DNA of 64,000 bases from Intoshia linei. Taxonomy: Eukaryota > Orthonectida > Rhopaluridae. The notes beneath the pieces were generated by a model. It did not search any database. It was not told the DNA's origin and saw only the letters and a list, made by a program, of their open reading frames with translations. The position numbers were made by a program, and so were the translations under genes. Shown piece by piece: positions 59,940 to 64,000 of this stretch (its first letter is position 1; each line of letters begins with the position of its first letter). The stretch is taken from assembly GCA_001642005.1 (NCBI GenBank), contig LWCA01000011.1, forward strand, positions 27,475-91,474, in the 5' to 3' direction.

Positions 59940-62900
59940 TTAGACTTTACTCTTGATAGGGTTAACGTCTTGAGGTTTTTCAAAATCTGATTCTTTATTT
60001 TTAGAGTGGTGCCTCTCAAACCGAGAACGGCTGGATCTATCTCTAGACTCACGAGATCTAGATAAATGCCTCGATGATTCCCGACTCTAAAACAATTTTG
60101 TAAAAATAAAAAGTTTTGTAAATTACCCAATGCCTACTTCGACTAATGGACCGATCACTTCGACTTCTAGACATTGATCTATCGCGACTGACACGTTCAG
60201 CTTGTATAACTCTTTGTGAAATGTGTTTGGGTAATACAGAAATCTGAAACTAAATAAATCAAATTTAAAACAATATTACGTTTCTAGCATAAGATGACGA
60301 ACTCTTGATGATTTCCAAAACCTTATTATTCAAATCCGGAAGATCCGTTATGGCTTTAATGTATTGTTCTTCGGTCAATTCCAATACAAGATGAATAGAG
60401 CTAGGTAATGTTTTATCTAGGCAGCGAATAAGACCTTCCCATATGTGTTTAGTTGTCCATGTCTAAAATATAAAATAAACAGTATAAACTAGAAACTACC
60501 TTTTTTCTCATAAGCTTTTGCATAATCTCAATCAAAAATTCTGTTCGCAGAGCATTTATTTTAACCATTTGCAATATAGTTCTCATAGATAACAAAGGAA
60601 GTGGTTCGTGATTCGTAAGTTTTGTTACCACCGACTGAACAATATTTGGTTTCAATATCACATTATCCTCCATACAGGGGTTAAGGGCTAACATAATTTC
60701 GCGCATTGTAATAGATTTATCATCCATTATATGTATTTCGTAAATAAGATCAGCAGGGTCGACAGCTGAATCTGCCATATTATTTTCCAAATCAAAAATA
60801 CGGGCGTACATTTCTGGTAAAGTTTTTGGTATTTCTCTGACAACATTCGGCAAAATTTCTAAAATTTCGCTTTTTTTTAAGCCGCGAACAATTGAAAGCA
60901 ATAATCGTATATCCTTTTTTTCACGAGAATCATATAAAGTACGAACAAGTTTGACAATTTCGTCAGTGGGTTTTTCTTTTTCTGTGAGAATGTAACAAAT
61001 TCTAATAATCAATTTTTCTGCACCGACTGGACAATTTCTGATAATATCCAAAATATGATTAGACTTCATACCAAGATTTTTTATTAAAGGTTCCATCACG
61101 CCCAATACCGTTGAAACTGTAGAAGCATGTAGACCGGGATATATTTTCGTGAATTGGGATAACAATGAAGAATTTAACTCTAGCAAATGTAAGAAAAGGT
61201 GAACACAAGCATAAATTGATCTTTTGGTCCACTCAGATTCTACTTTTAAATTTTCATTTTTATTAAATTCCTCTTGAATTTCTAAAGGTGGATTTTCGTT
61301 ACAAAGCAACCTACATGAAGCAATAGAATATTGAGTTATGGATTCATTGAAAGCAGTGTTTGCCAGTAAAGTCTTAGCAATATCAATGGCACTTTTTCTG
61401 AGTAAAATATTGGCCTTTCGGCACATGGATAAGAATAAATATAAAAATTCAGTTCTCATACAAGGGCGTATAAGAATTAGCTGTCTTAGAACAAATAATC
61501 CTACAAACTTTTTAGATTCGTCCATACAAGCTTCAGTTAAAATTGATATTGCATTAGGGGTAATGTAAGGAGCTTTTGTAACAAAATCGATAAGTTTCAG
61601 TGTTAAATTATCAACCTCCAACAATCTTTTCAAAATTGCAGAGAGACAATAATCGTAATGTTGGGTAACTAGTTTATTGTGTTGACTTTTTTTGTATATA
61701 GAACCGATCGAAATATATTTTCTGAAAACGGCATACTCTTTCATCAACCATTCTATAGCATAAGTATAATTTTTTTCAACATTTAAAAATATAAATTCTA
61801 ACAACACTTTCCGGTAATCCTCCTTTCGAAGAACGCAAACAATGTGTATTAAAATCTGTATTCTATACTTGAAAAATTTAGACGGTATGTCGCTGGCCTT
61901 TAAAAACCTTTCAATAGTGTTTTCGCATAGACTTACAACGTTGTCCTTCTTGTTATAATTCACTGCATGGATATTGAAATAAGAACTTTGTTTAACAGGT
62001 CTGAACTGCAAAGAGGTTGGTATTTTTACACCAATACTAGGCAAAATGGTATCTTTATCTTGCAAATTAGAAATTGTAGGAATTACTGTAATTTTTGATT
62101 TTTCGATTGTAGTGGCTTTACTATTGTCGCAACCGATTCCAATATTTGCACTTGTCATTTGTGTGGCTAATAATCTAGATATGTGTAAAATGTGCTCCTT
62201 TGAGGCTGAATTAGCTACAGACGTATAAGACGACTGAAAACCAGCAGACATTGTGGATGGCAAATAATTCATACTCAACATTACTATATCTGCTACCACA
62301 GGTAAACTTAAATTTTCAAAGATATCTTCGGTAGTGGATTCAATGGCATTCATTTCTTCATTTGTATCGGTTTCTCGTTTTATATAAATCTTTTTCGGGG
62401 TTTGTTCATCCGAATCAACATACTTTTTGTAAATTTTATTCAAAGGACATAATTTGACGATTCTGTCAATCTCATTTTGAGAGACACCGAGATCAAACAA
62501 TATTAAATTGATCATATTTTCAATTTCCGTATCAGCATATTTTAAAATGTCCAGCAAAATAAATTTAATAATTTCATTTATCCCACAAATTTGCATTTTT
62601 GACAGCATACTGGGTAATGCTGCGTGTAAATATTCAAAAGATTTTAGGATAGTTTCCACAAATTGGGGTCTTCGTTTCAAAATCCTGGAACATGTCAATA
62701 AGGCTGCCGTGATAAATCCACTTTTATTTTTTTCATCCATAAGAGACTTTAAAAATTTATCCAACCAAATTTTAGCTTCTTTAAACAAAACACTTTGAAA
62801 TAAAATGGGATGGTTTTTATTGATACAGTTTATGCAAAAATCATCAATGCTATCCTTGTAAGTGTACTCATTGTTGTCTTGGTAAGAAAGGGCGCAAATG

Positions 62901-63467
62901 TAATTTTCAAAAAATATTAGAGCAGTGGTTCGGAGACTGCATGTAGGGTCGATACAATCAGTCAAAATTTCTTGGTTTATTTCGCAGATATAAGCCCAAT
63001 TATTTTTAATTTCTTCGGTGGGATCTCTTTTCTTTAAAAGCCACATTAATGTAGCCTTGTACATGTAGGACAAATTCAAAATCCCCATTTTTCTCACACG
63101 GTAGTTATTCTTTCGTGAAATTATGGCGTATTGTGTCAATACTTTTGGAATTATATCTACATCTATCATTACAGCGTCTTTGTAAAATTCTAATAAAAAC
63201 AGTGAAACTTCGGTCGAACCATTATCGACATAATTGTTTATTTCGTCTAAAAAATTGTCCAACAATTCAATATCATCGTACAAAATCAATTGCTTAATCT
63301 AAATAGAAATTACTTTTCTTTAGAAATCTAATGTACCTGTTTCAAAATATACACTTTGATATTTTCATTTTTCTCTATTGCCGCTTCGTTTAGATACTTC
63401 ACTACCTAAATTATGTTGATAAAGCCATTGTTTTATTTACCTTTTCACTTAAATTGTAGTCACTCAT
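59940..63467 (-). CDS. SYMPK: Symplekin with an SR-rich C-terminal tail
   Basis: Six exons (63467-63441, 63405-63337, 63298-60500, 60462-60280, 60243-60127, 60086-59940) join to 1113 aa (human 1274). The N-terminal HEAT domain shows QLILYDDIELLDNFLDEINN. A conserved middle reads PSTMSAGFQSSYTSV and HISRLLATQMTSANIG. The C-terminal domain shows NCPVGAEKLIIRICYIL, PLPLLSMRTILQMVKI and WTTKHIWEGLIRCL. Symplekin scaffolds CPSF and CstF in mRNA 3'-end formation, and also acts in histone mRNA processing. Unlike vertebrate symplekin it ends in about 60 residues rich in Arg-Ser dipeptides (RDRSMSRSRSDRSISRSR and SRSRESRDRSSRSR), encoded by the last two exons. Intron 4 has two usable AGs 6 nt apart, so Phe-Gln may or may not be included. 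Confidence 0.95.
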
Positions 63468-64000
63468 GATAAATTTTTGATATGATAAACTAAACTAAAT
63501 TAACGATAAAATAATACATGACAACATATTCATGACAACATGGTTACAAATAATCATTTTTGTAATTTTAATTATGTAATTATTGCAACATACGATGCCA
63601 TTATGTGATAATTAAACGAAATTATATATTCACTATCATATACATAATTATATCTTTTAAATACACCAAACACCAAACACCACAGCAAAAACCAAAATTA
63701 TTGAATATGGAATCTATATTACAGTGTCTGATATTGAAAAATTGATCTCAGATAAAATTATATATTAATAATCGTTATTTTTTCACGGTTACTATGATAT
63801 TCTTCGTATCAAATATACCGCTCGCAATCGGGAATAATTCCACTAATTCTTTTTACATAATAGGATTATGTTGTCTATGATATTTACTAAATATACTTTT
63901 ATTTATTGTTTATTTTTGATTATAAAAATGAAGTGTAATTATTTTAAAAAAAAACACATTTTGTCACATATGTGGTGTTTATTTAAAGTTAAAAAATAAA
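63468..64000. other. Upstream of symplekin, no gene recognised
   Basis: AT-rich sequence to the right edge. A short aaacaccaaacacc duplication at 63667-63681. Presumably includes the symplekin promoter. Confidence 0.35.

Overview
This is animal nuclear DNA: very AT-rich, with intron-containing genes for conserved metazoan proteins (a Vsx/Chx10 homeodomain protein, an L1CAM/neuroglian-type adhesion molecule, atlastin, symplekin) on both strands. Reassembling exons by hand gives 17 recognisable or well-supported genes. Nearly all introns are 32-46 bp with GT and (A/T)TTAG ends; the few long ones are long because they hold transposon-like sequence. Tiny introns, tight gene spacing and AT bias suggest a compact spiralian genome. 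An orthonectid such as Intoshia is my first guess and a parasitic flatworm the alternative; this is inference, not proven by the sequence.

Layout: 1-6.9 kb holds a partial gene end, a Tc1-like terminus, a broken Ty3/gypsy pol relic, a 110-bp tandem duplication and a long copy of dispersed repeat 'R1'. 6.97-8.26 kb is an SLC16-like transporter (-). 8.3-12 kb is repeats, a tRNA-Gly(GCC)-like gene and a hAT-type MITE. 12-13.2 kb is Vsx (+). 13.4-15.04 kb is R1 with a hAT MITE nested in it. 15.3-20.5 kb is the L1/neuroglian gene (+). 21.4-24.4 kb is CHORDC1 (+), converging on CHMP2A and CCDC61 (-). 28.8-31.8 kb is a PH-like-domain protein (+), 32.6-33.4 kb a secreted SUEL lectin (+), 35.9-36.5 kb a CCP (sushi) membrane protein (+, 5' end not found). 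Then CLYBL (-), an RNF19-like RBR ubiquitin ligase (+), TAMM41 (-), CSTF2 (+), pyruvate kinase (+), CPT2 (-), an AT-rich repeat zone with exact-period minisatellites (53.5-56.7 kb), atlastin (-) and symplekin (-).

Functional themes: mitochondrial metabolism (CPT2, CLYBL, TAMM41, with cytosolic pyruvate kinase); mRNA 3'-end processing (CSTF2 and symplekin, partners in one complex); membrane shaping (CHMP2A, atlastin); centriole/basal body (CCDC61); cell surface (L1-type adhesion molecule, SUEL lectin, CCP protein). Neighbours are packed tightly: convergent stop codons lie 17, 31 and 110 bp apart, divergent start codons 109 and 130 bp apart, and CCDC61-CHMP2A is a same-strand pair 76 bp apart with a splice-acceptor-like AG just before the downstream ATG.

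The most unusual observations are an SR-dipeptide tail on symplekin, a 36-nt stop-free in-frame intron in CPT2, an L1-type protein without the ankyrin-binding tail motif, transposons with visible 8-bp target duplications (one nested), and three minisatellites with exact 20-, 21- and 29-bp periods.
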